A stretch of DNA of 63,661 nucleotides from Megasphaera sp. NM10. GTDB taxonomy: Bacteria > Bacillota > Negativicutes > Veillonellales > Megasphaeraceae. Position 1 is the stretch's first letter, and each line of letters starts with the position of its first letter. A model generated the notes under the pieces. It was not told the origin of the DNA. It saw only the letters and a list, made by a program, of their open reading frames with translations, and made no database searches. Positions 1 through 8,267 of the stretch are shown piece after piece. Made by a program: the position numbers and the translations under genes. The DNA is taken from contig NZ_APHY01000002.1 of assembly GCF_000417505.1 (NCBI RefSeq), positions 1 through 63,661 of the forward strand, read 5' to 3'.

Positions 1-1023
1 GCTGGCAGTGCTCAGGGCCTTGAGGGTATCGACCAGGTCCTGCCGCTGTTCCCGGGAAATCTGGTTGACCGGACAGGCAGCGGCGATGCCGGCCTGGTCG
101 AGGACGATGGGGATGAGCCGCTGCGGCAGGAGGTCCTTCAGCCCATTGGCGGCTTCTTTGCGGATGTATTTCTCGAAATCCCGCCGCAGCCGGGCGTCGA
201 GCTTTTCCTTGGACAAAGCCGGTTTGAGGTCGATGCGCAGCTGCATGGGAAAAACGCAGGACTTCTTATGGGCCGCCTCGGTACTGAGCATGAGGATGAT
301 CGGCCCGGACACGCCGAAATGAGTGAAGAGCATCTCGCCGAAATGAGAGGCAGCTTTCTTGCCCCGCTTCCACAGCGACGCTTCGACATTGCGCAGGGAC
401 AGGCCCGACAGGGTGTGAGGCCAGGTTTCTTCCGTCGTAAAGGGAATGAGCGACGGTTTCAGCTCCGTCACGCTGTGTCCCAGGCTGCGGGCAAAGCCGT
501 AGCCGTCGCCTGTCGAACCGGTCACGGGATAGGACATGCCGCCCGTCGTGATGATACAGGCGTCGCCTTCGTAATTCCCCGACGCCGCACTGACGACCAT
601 GCGGCTGCCCCAGGCCTTGACGGCGTGGACGGCGTTGCTCAGATGGAGGTCGACGCCCTTCTGGCAGAGCTTGCGATAGAAGAGCTTGCGCACTTCGATG
701 GCACTGTCCGACTGGGGGAAGATGCGGCCGCCCCGTTCCTCCTTGGTAGCCAGGCCCCAGGTATGCAATTTATCCAGCAGATCCTGATTGGTAAATTGTT
801 CATACGCACTGTAGAGGAATTTGCCGTGGCCCGGCGTATGGGCGATGAAATCGGCCATGCTGCACGAATTGGTCAGATTGCAGCGGCCCTTGCCGGTAAT
901 GCCCATCTTCTTGCCGACGATATCATTTTTTTCAAATAAGTGTACCCTGGCCCCGGCTTCTGCCGCGGCCAGCGCAGCCATAATGCCGGCCGCACCGGCA
1001 CCGATGACGAGTATTTCCTTCAT
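1..1023 (-). CDS. FAD-dependent oxidoreductase, HI0933/YhiN-like family, partial (3' end off the window)
   Basis: The reading frame starts at 1023 behind an AGGAG ribosome site and stays open for 341 codons to the window edge. The N-terminus reads KEILVIGAGAAGIMAA, a dinucleotide-binding GxGxxG fold, with an acidic residue at about 31 (LFEK) that should contact the FAD ribose. It is followed by the family hallmark KKMGITGKGRCNLTNS near residue 40-55. HI0933-type flavoproteins are usually about 400-420 residues, so roughly 60-80 C-terminal residues are missing. It lies 12 bp after rluB and is probably last or near last in the scpA-scpB-rluB transcript. The family is clear; the substrate is not known from sequence. 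Confidence 0.85.
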   Translation of the reverse strand, partial: MKEILVIGAGAAGIMAALAAAEAGARVHLFEKNDIVGKKMGITGKGRCNLTNSCSMADFIAHTPGHGKFLYSAYEQFTNQDLLDKLHTWGLATKEERGGRIFPQSDSAIEVRKLFYRKLCQKGVDLHLSNAVHAVKAWGSRMVVSAASGNYEGDACIITTGGMSYPVTGSTGDGYGFARSLGHSVTELKPSLIPFTTEETWPHTLSGLSLRNVEASLWKRGKKAASHFGEMLFTHFGVSGPIILMLSTEAAHKKSCVFPMQLRIDLKPALSKEKLDARLRRDFEKYIRKEAANGLKDLLPQRLIPIVLDQAGIAAACPVNQISREQRQDLVDTLKALSTAS

Positions 1024-1035
1024 AAGCACTCCTGT

Positions 1036-1755
1036 TTATTTATATTTGTAGAGTTCCGCCACTTCTTCGCGGGTCAGCTTGCGATAGGCCCCGCGCTTGA
1101 CGCCGCTCAGGGTCAGGAAGGCGTACTGGACGCGGCGCAGGTTGTGGACCTGGTAGCCGAAGAACTCGAACATGCGGCGGACCTGGCGGTTGCGTCCTTC
1201 GTGGATGGTGATTTCCACACTGGTCAGGTTCGTCTTCGGGTCATAGCCAATATAGTAGACATCGGCCGGGGCCGTCATGCCGTCCTTCAGCTCGACGCCG
1301 TCTGCCAGGTGCTGCAGGACCGAATCGGCAATGCGCCCTTTGACCTTGACTTCATAAGTCTTGTCGACGAGGCGGCTGGGATGCATGAGGATGTTGGCCA
1401 GTTCACCGTCATTGGTCATGATCAGCAGGCCTTCCGTATTCTGGTCCAGGCGGCCGACGGCGTAGATGCGGTCCTTTTCCTTCCTGAAATAGTCCATGAC
1501 CGTCGCCCGGCCCTGGTCATCGCTCGACGTGGTGATGACGCCCTTGGGCTTGTTGAACAGATAATAATGCTTCGGCTGCGCTTCCAGGGTCTTGCCGTCG
1601 ACGGCAATGCGGTCCTTGTCGGGGTCGACTTTCGTCCCCAGTTCGCGGACGATGACGCCGTTGACGCGGACGCGCCCTTCTAATATCATCTTTTCCGAAG
1701 CGCGCCGCGAAGCGACACCGCAGTTACTCATCACTTTCTGTAACCGTTCTTCCAT
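1036..1755 (-). CDS. rluB: 23S rRNA pseudouridine synthase, RluB/RsuA family
   Basis: This is a 239-residue protein starting at MEERLQKVMSNCG; an upstream in-frame start nine bases earlier is possible. Residues 4-50 form an S4 RNA-binding domain (VASRRASEKMILEGRVRVNG). The catalytic segment YAVGRLDQNTEGLLIMTNDG carries the GRLD aspartate that attacks the target uridine, and the C-terminal GRNRQVRRMFE segment is typical of the RsuA/RluB/E/F branch. In Firmicutes the gene immediately downstream of scpB is normally rluB, which modifies 23S rRNA in the peptidyl-transferase region. The start overlaps the end of scpB by about 32 bp, implying translational coupling. RluB rather than RsuA is inferred from this context. 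Confidence 0.9.
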   Translation of the reverse strand: MEERLQKVMSNCGVASRRASEKMILEGRVRVNGVIVRELGTKVDPDKDRIAVDGKTLEAQPKHYYLFNKPKGVITTSSDDQGRATVMDYFRKEKDRIYAVGRLDQNTEGLLIMTNDGELANILMHPSRLVDKTYEVKVKGRIADSVLQHLADGVELKDGMTAPADVYYIGYDPKTNLTSVEITIHEGRNRQVRRMFEFFGYQVHNLRRVQYAFLTLSGVKRGAYRKLTREEVAELYKYK

Positions 1756-2314
1756 CAGTTGCATCCTCCGTAATATCTGCCGGCATGCGGCCGGCTAAAT
1801 CGGCCAGGGAATCCATGCCGATACATTCTAAAAAATAAGCAGACGTGCCGTATAAAATCGGCCGCCCTGGGCTGTCCTTGCGCCCCAGTTCGACGACGAG
1901 GCCCTGCTGGACCAGCGACGTCAGGACCCGTTCTGACGAGACACCGCGCAGCTTTTCGATTTCAGCCCGCGTAATGGGCTGTTTGAAGGCGACGATGGCC
2001 AATACTTCCAGTGCCATAGAGGACAACTCCGTCGTCCCCGTCCGGACCCATTGCAGGGCATCGTGGAGGTCCGGCCGCGTGACCAGCTGAAAGCCGCCGG
2101 CGACGCGGATGAGGACGATACCCCGCCGCTGGCTGCTGAGCAGGTGCTGCAGGCGGTCTGCCGTCGCTTCCGTTTCGGCCTGGGTCCAGCCCGTATGGGC
2201 GCAGATGGCCGTCACCGTCATGGGGTCGCCGCTCAGAAAGAGCAGAGCTTCCAGCAGAGCCGTAGGCTCGATGGTATCAGTTTGGCGTGTATCGTAAGGC
2301 AATGGTATTCCCAT
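1724..2314 (-). CDS. scpB: Segregation and condensation protein B
   Basis: ScpB is the winged-helix partner of the SMC-ScpA condensin complex that organises and segregates the chromosome. The protein shows the typical LLEALLFLSGDPMTV start of the first winged helix, followed by LEVLAIVAFKQPITRAEIEKLRGV and GRPILYGTSAYFLECIGM in the second. The chosen start (MGIPLPYDTRQ) has a GGAG site a few bases upstream; the open frame continues eleven codons further up, but no better site is seen there. The 197-residue length suits the family. It overlaps scpA by about 38 bp and rluB by about 32 bp, so the three are one tightly packed transcription unit. Confidence 0.93.
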   Translation of the reverse strand: MGIPLPYDTRQTDTIEPTALLEALLFLSGDPMTVTAICAHTGWTQAETEATADRLQHLLSSQRRGIVLIRVAGGFQLVTRPDLHDALQWVRTGTTELSSMALEVLAIVAFKQPITRAEIEKLRGVSSERVLTSLVQQGLVVELGRKDSPGRPILYGTSAYFLECIGMDSLADLAGRMPADITEDATDGRTVTESDE

Positions 2315-2996
2315 CCTCTCCTTCAGCAACAGTAGCGCACTGGCCAACTTTCAGCAGTTCCAGGACGGCCAGGAAGGTGACGACCAGTTCGACCCGGGAC
2401 CGGCAGGTCCGGAATATGGCGTCGACGGCCATCGTCCCCTGGGCACGGCGCAGGGCGTACGTGACGCGGCGCATGCACTCTTCGACGCTGTAGATTTCCT
2501 TCTGTATGCGAATTTCTACGGCTGTCGGCTCGGGAAGGGCCTGGCAGACCTTGTGGAACGCCTGGTAGAGGGCCTCTGTGTCGATGTGGCCGGCAAAGCG
2601 GGCCTCATAGGGCATGGCCGTCGGCAGGCGCCCCAGCATGAGGCTGCGGGCATCCCACAACTGTCCCATAGCCTGGGACAGGGCTTTCATCTTTTTATAT
2701 TCGACGAGCTGGCGGACCAGCGCTTCCTGCGGGTCTTCTTCCTCCTCTTCAGCCAGTTTCGGCTGCTTAGGCAGCAGCAGGCGCGATTTGATCTGCAACA
2801 GCGTCGCTGCCATGACGAAGAACTTGCTGGCATAATCGACATCGAATGTGTCGATGTCCGCTACGTAGGCGTTGAACTGGTCTGTAATCTCGACGATAGG
2901 TATGTTATAAATATCGACTTTGTTCTTTTCGATGAGATAGAGCAGCAGGTCCAGGGGACCTTCAAAATCCGATACTTTATACTTGTATTCTGTCAT
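2277..2996 (-). CDS. scpA: Segregation and condensation protein A (kleisin)
   Basis: ScpA is the kleisin that bridges the SMC heads and recruits ScpB. The 239-residue protein opens with YKVSDFEGPLDLLLYLIEKNK, which aligns with known ScpA N-termini and fixes the start at 2996. The middle is acidic (AEEEEEDPQEALVRQLVEYKKMK) and the C-terminus has the winged-helix segment expected to contact SMC. No Shine-Dalgarno sequence precedes the ATG. Instead a near-consensus promoter places its -10 box only five bases before the start, so the mRNA is probably leaderless. It is the first gene of the scpA-scpB-rluB unit. Confidence 0.94.
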   Translation of the reverse strand: MTEYKYKVSDFEGPLDLLLYLIEKNKVDIYNIPIVEITDQFNAYVADIDTFDVDYASKFFVMAATLLQIKSRLLLPKQPKLAEEEEEDPQEALVRQLVEYKKMKALSQAMGQLWDARSLMLGRLPTAMPYEARFAGHIDTEALYQAFHKVCQALPEPTAVEIRIQKEIYSVEECMRRVTYALRRAQGTMAVDAIFRTCRSRVELVVTFLAVLELLKVGQCATVAEGEDGNTIALRYTPN

Positions 2997-3001
2997 GATT
3001 C

Positions 3002-3030
3002 ATTATAACTCATTTTCCCATGAATGTGAA
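3002..3030 (-). promoter_or_regulatory. Sigma-A-type promoter for scpA
   Basis: Reading the minus strand, TTCACA (3025-3030) and TATAAT (3002-3007) are separated by 17 bp, a 5/6 and 6/6 match to consensus. The -10 box ends five bases before the scpA ATG, so transcription should begin at or within two bases of the start codon. Confidence 0.7.
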
Positions 3031-3046
3031 TTTCACTGGACTGCGA

Positions 3047-3074
3047 AAAGGAGCTGTCCTAAGACAGCTCCTTT
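3047..3074 (-). terminator. Intrinsic terminator of the tRNA cluster
   Basis: An 11-bp stem built on ggagctgtc/gacagctcc has a short loop and a U-rich tail on the minus strand (TTTTC). It ends the tRNA transcript just before the scpA promoter. The plus-strand side also has a T-rich tail, so it may work in both directions. Confidence 0.75.
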
Positions 3075-3131
3075 CTTTTGCAAGGGACTCGTCGGCCACG
3101 GCCAACGCCGCTCACACGCTCGTTGTTTTTT

Positions 3132-3220
3132 TGGTGCCGGGGACCGGAATCGAACCGGTACGGATATCTCTATCCGACGGATTTTAAGTCCGTTGCGTCT
3201 GCCAGTTCCGCCACCTCGGC
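3132..3220 (-). tRNA. tRNA-Leu (anticodon UAA)
   Basis: The minus strand folds as a class II tRNA with a long variable arm, 89 nt including an encoded CCA. The anticodon loop CTTAAAA gives anticodon TAA. It has a GGTTCGATTCC T-arm, and the acceptor stem pairs GCCGAGG with CCCCGGC apart from one A-C mismatch. It is the last tRNA of a five-gene cluster. Confidence 0.95.
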
Positions 3221-3239
3221 ATGACGAAAGATGAAAATA

Positions 3240-3313
3240 TGGAGGCGGCACCCAGAATCGAACTGGGGATGAAGGTTTTGCAGACCTCTGCCTTACCGCT
3301 TGGCTATGCCGCC
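3240..3313 (-). tRNA. tRNA-Cys (anticodon GCA)
   Basis: A 74-nt cloverleaf with encoded CCA. The acceptor stem GGCGGCA/TGCCGCC is perfect, the anticodon loop CTGCAAA gives GCA, and the T-arm contains GTTCGATTC. It is fourth in the transcribed order of the cluster. Confidence 0.95.
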
Positions 3314-3318
3314 ATATA

Positions 3319-3393
3319 TGGAGCGGAAAACGAGACTCGAACTCGCGACCCCCACCTTGGCAAGGTGATGCTCTACCACTGAGCTACTTCCGC
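3319..3393 (-). tRNA. tRNA-Gly (anticodon GCC)
   Basis: A 75-nt cloverleaf with encoded CCA. The acceptor stem is GCGGAAG/TTTCCGC, the anticodon loop TTGCCAA gives GCC, and the T-loop GTTCGAGTC is standard. It is third in the transcribed order. Confidence 0.95.
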
Positions 3394-3398
3394 ATTTG

Positions 3399-3474
3399 TG
3401 GTGCTCAGGGACGGAATTGAACCGCCGACACGGGGATTTTCAGTCCCCTGCTCTACCGACTGAGCTACCTGAGC
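3399..3474 (-). tRNA. tRNA-Phe (anticodon GAA)
   Basis: A 76-nt cloverleaf with encoded CCA. The acceptor stem is GCTCAGG/CCTGAGC with discriminator A, the anticodon loop CTGAAAA gives GAA, and the T-arm is GGCGG/CCGTC with one G-U pair. Confidence 0.95.
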
Positions 3475-3477
3475 AAT

Positions 3478-3554
3478 TGGCGACCCCGATCAGATTTGAA
3501 CTGACGATCTTCGCCGTGACAGGGCGACATGTTAAACCGCTACACCACGGGGCC
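3478..3554 (-). tRNA. tRNA-Asp (anticodon GUC)
   Basis: A 77-nt cloverleaf with encoded CCA. The acceptor stem is GGCCCCG/CGGGGTC and the anticodon loop CTGTCAC gives GTC. It is the first tRNA of the cluster, about 60 bp downstream of a clear promoter. Confidence 0.95.
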
Positions 3555-3612
3555 ACTTTCTTTCGTTCTTTCGAGGTTGTTTCGGTATTTCTTAGTGCCT
3601 CGAACAAAAACT

Positions 3613-3641
3613 ATTCTACTACAAGAAGGATGTTTTGGCAA
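3613..3641 (-). promoter_or_regulatory. Promoter of the tRNA cluster
   Basis: On the minus strand TTGCCA (3636-3641), a 17-bp spacer and TAGAAT (3613-3618) form a good sigma-A promoter. The DNA just upstream is very A/T-rich with several T and A runs (3642-3680), resembling an UP element, as expected for a strong stable-RNA promoter. Confidence 0.7.
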
Positions 3642-3689
3642 GTACTTTTTTTTTATTTTTTTCAAACTTTTTTTTGTAGGAATGAAAAA

Positions 3690-3724
3690 GACGCCCGTCA
3701 TGGCCGAAGCCATCACCGGGCGTC
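3690..3724 (-). terminator. Intrinsic terminator of rny
   Basis: A GC-rich stem gacgcccg/cgggcgtc with an inner gatggc/gccat extension and a TTCG tetraloop is followed by TTTTT on the minus strand. It lies about 20 bp after the rny stop codon. Confidence 0.9.
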
Positions 3725-3743
3725 CTGATGAATTCAAAAAAGG

Positions 3744-5279
3744 TTATTTTGCATAATCCACCATCCGCGTTTCGCGGATGATGACGACTTTGATCTGACC
3801 TGGGTATTCCAGTTCCGCTTCGATGCGTTTGACGATGTCGTGGACCAGCAGGACACAGTCCGATTCATCCAGCTTGTCCGGCTTGACCATGACGCGGATT
3901 TCGCGGCCGGCCTGGATGGCGAAGCAGTCTTCGACGCCATCGAAAGATTCGGCGATTTCTTCGAGTTTCGTCAGGCGTTTCAGATAGTTTTCCAGCGTTT
4001 CCCGGCGGGCACCCGGACGGGCAGCCGATACGGCATCTGCCGCCGACACCAGGACGGCTTCGACGCTGTGCGCTTCTTCATCGCCGTGATGGGCAGCGAT
4101 GCAGTTGACGACCAGCTTGGATTCGCCGTATTTCTTGGCGATTTCCGTACCGATCGAAACGTGAGTCCCTTCCAGTTCGTGGTCCAGGGCCTTGCCGATA
4201 TCGTGGATGAGCCCGGCCCGTTTGGCCAGGTTTTCATCGACGCCCAGTTCAGCGGCCATGATGCCGGCCAGCTGAGAGACTTCGATGGAATGGCGCAGGA
4301 CATTCTGGCCATAACTGGTACGATAACGCAGGCGGCCGAGGATTTTGATGAGTTCAGGATGCAGACCGTGAACGCCCGTTTCATACGTCGCCTGTTCGCC
4401 AGCTTCGCGGATCTTCTGATTGACTTCTTTGCGGGCCTTTTCGACCATTTCTTCAATGCGTGCCGGATGGATACGGCCATCGGCAATCAGTTTTTCCAGA
4501 GCAATGCGGGCGATTTCACGGCGTATGGGATCAAAGCACGACAAGATGACCGCTTCCGGCGTATCGTCGATGATGAGATCGACGCCGGTCAGCGTTTCAA
4601 TAGCCCGGATATTGCGTCCTTCACGGCCGATGATGCGGCCTTTCATTTCATCGTTCGGCAGGGAAACGACAGATACTGTCGTTTCGGCGACGTGGTCAGC
4701 AGCACAGCGCTGGATGGCCATGGAAATAATTTCCCGGGCCTTGCCTTCGGCTTCTTCCTTGGCCTGGTCTTCCAGGTTCTTGATCATCTGCGCCGTTTCG
4801 TGCTTCACTTCGGTCTGGACGTTGTTCAGGAGCAATTCCTTGGCATCTTCATATGTCAAGCCGGAAATCCGTTCCAGTTCAGCCATCTTCTGTTCATGAA
4901 GGGCTTCGATTTTTTCCTGCATCCGCGTCACTTCATCTTCCTTACGCTGCAGGGCATCTTCCTTCTTTTCCATGGAATCAGATTTCTTGTCCAAATGTTC
5001 TTCTTTCTGCAACAGGCGCCGTTCAAAACGCTGCAATTCATTGCGGCGTTCCTTGTGTTCCTGTTCCGCGTCGTTGCGCATCTTGTGGACTTCTTCCTTC
5101 CCTTCCAGGACGAGTTCCTTCTTACGGGCTTCTGCGTTCTGCTGGGCCGTGGCAATGATGCGCTGTGCTTCGACTTCGGCCTGGCCGATCTTGCCTTCGG
5201 CGATCTTCTTACGGTAAATATAGCCCGTGCCGCCGCCGATGAGACCGCAGGCGACTGCTGCAGCAATAATCGTTAGCAT
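3744..5279 (-). CDS. rny: Ribonuclease Y
   Basis: RNase Y is the membrane-anchored endoribonuclease that starts bulk mRNA decay in many Firmicutes. The 511-residue protein has an N-terminal membrane helix (residues 2-22), a long charged coiled coil to about 190, a KH RNA-binding domain ([15 protein letters not shown], about 214-228) and an HD phosphohydrolase domain with the catalytic pair in [12 protein letters not shown] (about 358-369) and a later [11 protein letters not shown] motif. The start has a GGGGAGG ribosome site. Transcription appears to begin at a promoter near 5422-5450 and to pass through a terminator-like hairpin before the gene, so attenuation is possible. Confidence 0.96.
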   Translation of the reverse strand: MLTIIAAAVACGLIGGGTGYIYRKKIAEGKIGQAEVEAQRIIATAQQNAEARKKELVLEGKEEVHKMRNDAEQEHKERRNELQRFERRLLQKEEHLDKKSDSMEKKEDALQRKEDEVTRMQEKIEALHEQKMAELERISGLTYEDAKELLLNNVQTEVKHETAQMIKNLEDQAKEEAEGKAREIISMAIQRCAADHVAETTVSVVSLPNDEMKGRIIGREGRNIRAIETLTGVDLIIDDTPEAVILSCFDPIRREIARIALEKLIADGRIHPARIEEMVEKARKEVNQKIREAGEQATYETGVHGLHPELIKILGRLRYRTSYGQNVLRHSIEVSQLAGIMAAELGVDENLAKRAGLIHDIGKALDHELEGTHVSIGTEIAKKYGESKLVVNCIAAHHGDEEAHSVEAVLVSAADAVSAARPGARRETLENYLKRLTKLEEIAESFDGVEDCFAIQAGREIRVMVKPDKLDESDCVLLVHDIVKRIEAELEYPGQIKVVIIRETRMVDYAK

Positions 5280-5302
5280 AGTAATGGATTCACCTCCCCT
5301 TT

Positions 5303-5415
5303 CACAAAAAAAAGCCGAACTCGCAGTCCGGCTTTTTTTATGAGTATGTAAAATTTACTTCATGTTCAAAAAACCTACAATTATGCAAAATATAGACCAG
5401 TGTATCAAACCGGCT
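5303..5415 (-). promoter_or_regulatory. rny 5' leader ending in an intrinsic terminator (candidate attenuator or small RNA)
   Basis: From the predicted start near 5415 the minus-strand transcript runs about 110 nt into a strong hairpin (gccg/cggc core flanked by A and T runs, 5303-5340), which lies only about 25 bp before the rny start. A stretch at the 5' end (AGAGCCG, 5411-5417) can pair with the 3' arm of this hairpin, a possible antiterminator. Seen directly: promoter, hairpin, U-tract and spacing. Regulation is inferred. Confidence 0.5.
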
Positions 5416-5421
5416 CTCTTA

Positions 5422-5450
5422 ATTGTAAATTTTTTTTATATCAATGTCAA
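5422..5450 (-). promoter_or_regulatory. Promoter upstream of rny
   Basis: On the minus strand TTGACA (5445-5450) and TACAAT (5422-5427) are 17 bp apart, a -35 consensus match and a 5/6 -10 match. It lies in the 196-bp gap between recX and rny, so rny can be expressed independently of the recA operon. Confidence 0.8.
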
Positions 5451-5475
5451 GATAGACTTAGTCAAGATTAACGTA

Positions 5476-5901
5476 TCAATGGACCGTAAAATCTTCCAGG
5501 ACGTCCCGTATGACTGAGGGCGAAAAGCCGCGGTACTGTAAAAAACGGGCCGCCTTGCGGGCTTCATCGGCACGATAAGAGAACTTGCGCTTCACCAGGT
5601 TCCCGGCCAGGGCGTATTCATCGGGCCGCTCGACGTCTTCCGGTACGGGCAGGCAGCGGCGGCGCAGGCGGTTGACGATATACAAGTGGCCGTACTGCCC
5701 TTTGCGGGCATAATAGCGGTACACGTCACGGGCCAGGCGCTGGTCGTCGAGGAAGTGTTCCCCTTCCAGAGCAGCCACGACGTCCTTGAGGACGTCGTCG
5801 TCAACACCGCGGCGGCGCAGCTTGGCCTTCAGCTCCCCTTCGCTGAGAAAGCGGACGTTGAGGAGCTGCAAGGCTTTTTCATAAGCTTCGCGATAATCCA
5901 T
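5476..5901 (-). CDS. recX: Regulatory protein RecX
   Basis: RecX binds RecA filaments and limits their activity. The 141-residue protein has the family's all-helical three-repeat layout: ALQLLNVRFLSEGELKAKLRRRG, then LEGEHFLDDQRLARDVYRYYARKGQYG (the FLDDxxxA signature) and a C-terminal LQYRGFSPSVIRDVLE repeat. The start codon follows the recA stop codon with no gap, so the two should be co-translated. No terminator is seen between recX and the rny promoter apart from the hairpin in the rny leader. Confidence 0.92.
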   Translation of the reverse strand: MDYREAYEKALQLLNVRFLSEGELKAKLRRRGVDDDVLKDVVAALEGEHFLDDQRLARDVYRYYARKGQYGHLYIVNRLRRRCLPVPEDVERPDEYALAGNLVKRKFSYRADEARKAARFLQYRGFSPSVIRDVLEDFTVH

Positions 5902-6978
5902 TTAGGCTTCGTCGCTGTTTTCAGCAGTTGTATCCGCCGCATCCAGGGACGCCGTATCTTCTTCTTCCATGGCTTCGTCGAATTTTTCCGGTTCTGCTGC
6001 CAGGGTATCGCGGATGATCTTTTCCACTTCGTCCGTGATTTCCGGATGTTCCTTCATGAAAATCTTGACGTTTTCCTTCCCCTGGCCCAGGCGTTCACCC
6101 TTATAGGAATACCAGGTGCCGCTCTTTTCGATGATATCCATAGATGTACCCAGGTCGAGGACCGTGCCTTCGCGGGAAATGCCCGTGCCGTACATGATGT
6201 CGAATTCGCAGTGCTTGAAAGGTGGAGCCACTTTATTCTTGACGACTTTGACCCGCGCCCGGTTGCCGATGACATCGCCGCCGGACTTGATGGCTTCGCC
6301 CTTGCGGATTTCCATGCGGATTGAAGCGTAGAATTTCAGGGCCCGGCCGCCAGTCGTCGTTTCCGGGTTGCCGAACATGACGCCGACTTTTTCGCGGAGC
6401 TGGTTGATGAAGATGACGATGGTTTTGGACTTGGAAATGATGCCCGTCAGTTTGCGCAGGGCCTGGCTCATGAGGCGGGCCTGGAGACCGACGTGGGAAT
6501 CGCCCATTTCCCCTTCGATTTCCGCTTTCGGGACCAGGGCGGCTACGGAGTCGACGACGATGATGTCGACGGCGCCGCTGCGGACGAGTTCTTCCGTGAT
6601 TTCCAAGGCCTGTTCGCCATTATCGGGCTGGGAAATGAGCAGTTCATTCGTGTCGACGCCGAGGTGGCGGGCATAGACCGGATCCAGGGCGTGTTCGGCA
6701 TCGATGAAAGCGGCAATGCCGCCGCTCTTCTGGGCCGAGGCGATGGCATGCAGGGCCAGGGTCGTCTTGCCTGACGATTCAGGACCGTAGATTTCGATGA
6801 CGCGGCCGCGGGGATAACCGCCGACGCCGACGGCCAGGTCGACGGCCAGGGAACCCGATGAGATGACTTCCAGGTTCATCTTGTCGGCGACGTCGCCGAG
6901 GCGCATGATGGCGCCTTTGCCGAAATCCTTTTCAATCTTGCGCATTGCATTTTCAAGTGCTGTCTGTTTTGCGTCCAA
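5902..6978 (-). CDS. recA: Recombinase RecA
   Basis: RecA forms ATP-dependent filaments on single-stranded DNA for homologous recombination and for SOS repressor cleavage. The 358-residue protein has Walker [10 protein letters not shown] at 65-73, the L1 segment [20 protein letters not shown], the L2 segment [14 protein letters not shown] and the usual acidic C-terminal tail. Translation starts at a TTG behind GGAGGAG. It sits between cinA and recX, the classic cinA-recA-recX order. I saw no clear LexA box in the 15-bp gap to cinA; recA is probably carried mainly by the operon transcript. Confidence 0.97.
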   Translation of the reverse strand: MDAKQTALENAMRKIEKDFGKGAIMRLGDVADKMNLEVISSGSLAVDLAVGVGGYPRGRVIEIYGPESSGKTTLALHAIASAQKSGGIAAFIDAEHALDPVYARHLGVDTNELLISQPDNGEQALEITEELVRSGAVDIIVVDSVAALVPKAEIEGEMGDSHVGLQARLMSQALRKLTGIISKSKTIVIFINQLREKVGVMFGNPETTTGGRALKFYASIRMEIRKGEAIKSGGDVIGNRARVKVVKNKVAPPFKHCEFDIMYGTGISREGTVLDLGTSMDIIEKSGTWYSYKGERLGQGKENVKIFMKEHPEITDEVEKIIRDTLAAEPEKFDEAMEEEDTASLDAADTTAENSDEA

Positions 6979-6993
6979 ATTGTCTCCTCCTAA

Positions 6994-8252
6994 CTATGCT
7001 TTCTTTGTATGTGTCACTATATAGTGGACTAAGTAATAGACGGCCCGCAGGGCAGCCCGCTGTTTGACTTCGACCCGGCCGCCGTGATAGACGTTGCGGT
7101 GGGTCACGGTCCCCCAGGGACCGCTGATACCCGTATAGACCAGGCCGACGGGCTGGTCCGGCGTGCCGCCGCCGGGGCCGGCAATGCCCGTCGTACTGAC
7201 GGCCAGGTCCGTCCCGTACAGGCGGCGGCTGCCTTCGGCCATTTCAGCAGCCGTCTGTGCGCTGACGGCCGTATAGCGTTCCAGCGTATCGTGAGAAACG
7301 CCGAGTATCTTTTCTTTCATTTCATTGCAGTACGTCCCGGCCGAGCCGCGGAAGTAATCGGAGGCGCCCGGCACATCGGTGATGAGTGAGCCCACCAGGC
7401 CGCCGGTACACGATTCGGCAGCGCTGACGGAATAGCCGCTGTCGCGAACGAGCTGACCCAGGACATGGGCCATGGTATCGTCGTCGAAGCTGACAATCTG
7501 GCCAGCCAGCCGGCGGCGGACTTCCCCTTCCAGGGGAGCCAGCAGGGACCGCGCCTGATCTTCCCGGTCAGCCCGGGCCGTCAGGCGGACTTCGACGAAG
7601 CCTGGCCGGGCATACATGGCCAGGGTCGGATTCGATTGCTCCTTGACCAGGTCCATGAGTTTCTCTTCGATGAAGGCTTCGCCCATGTCATAGATTTTGA
7701 TATAGCGCGAAGCGATGCAGCCCTGGCTGCCAAAAGTCTGGAGCAGCCACGGTTTCAGGCGGTTTTCATACATCCAGCGCATTTCCGTTGGCGGTCCCGG
7801 CAGGTGGACCAGGGTCTTGCCGCCTTGCTGCATGGCCACACCCGGTGCCGTACCGGCGCCGTTATCGAAGAGGACGGTGCCCTGTGGGACCATGGCCTGG
7901 CGCTTCTGGTTTTCCGTCATGGCCGTGCTGCCGTGATGGACGAGGACCCATTGGCGGACCGATTCGGCGATGGTTTCATTATAAACGAGAGGCATTCCCA
8001 TGAGGCGGGCGCCGATGATCTTGGTCATATCGCCCTGGGTCGGCCCGAGGCCGCCTGTGGTGATGACCATGTCGACGCGGGACAGGGCCGTCTTCAGGCT
8101 TCTTCCATGCGCCGCGGGTTGTCGCCGACCGTCGTATGATAGATGACAGAATAGCCGATTTCATTGAGTTTCCTCGACAAGTAAGCTGAGTTATAATTGG
8201 TAATTTCACCTAACAGTAATTCGGAACCTGTCGTAACCAGTTCCACGAACAT
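6994..8252 (-). CDS. cinA: CinA-like competence/damage-inducible protein, nicotinamide-nucleotide amidohydrolase (frameshifted)
   Basis: The true start is the ATG at 8252 behind GAGGTGAT, giving MFVELVTTGSELLLGEITN, the normal CinA N-terminus. The frame hits TGA at 8094-8096 after 52 codons, while the rest continues in another frame (VITTGGLGPTQGDMTK) to 6994. Adding one base in the GCC-TG stretch (8096-8099) restores a family-length protein of about 419 residues. The N-terminal domain is the MoCF-like fold (ADP-ribose pyrophosphatase activity in relatives); the C-terminal domain contains SAAESCTGGLVGSLITDVPG, the deamidase active-site region. The break is probably a base-calling error; a true pseudogene cannot be excluded. 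Confidence 0.85.
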
Positions 8253-8267
8253 AAGCGATCACCTCGG

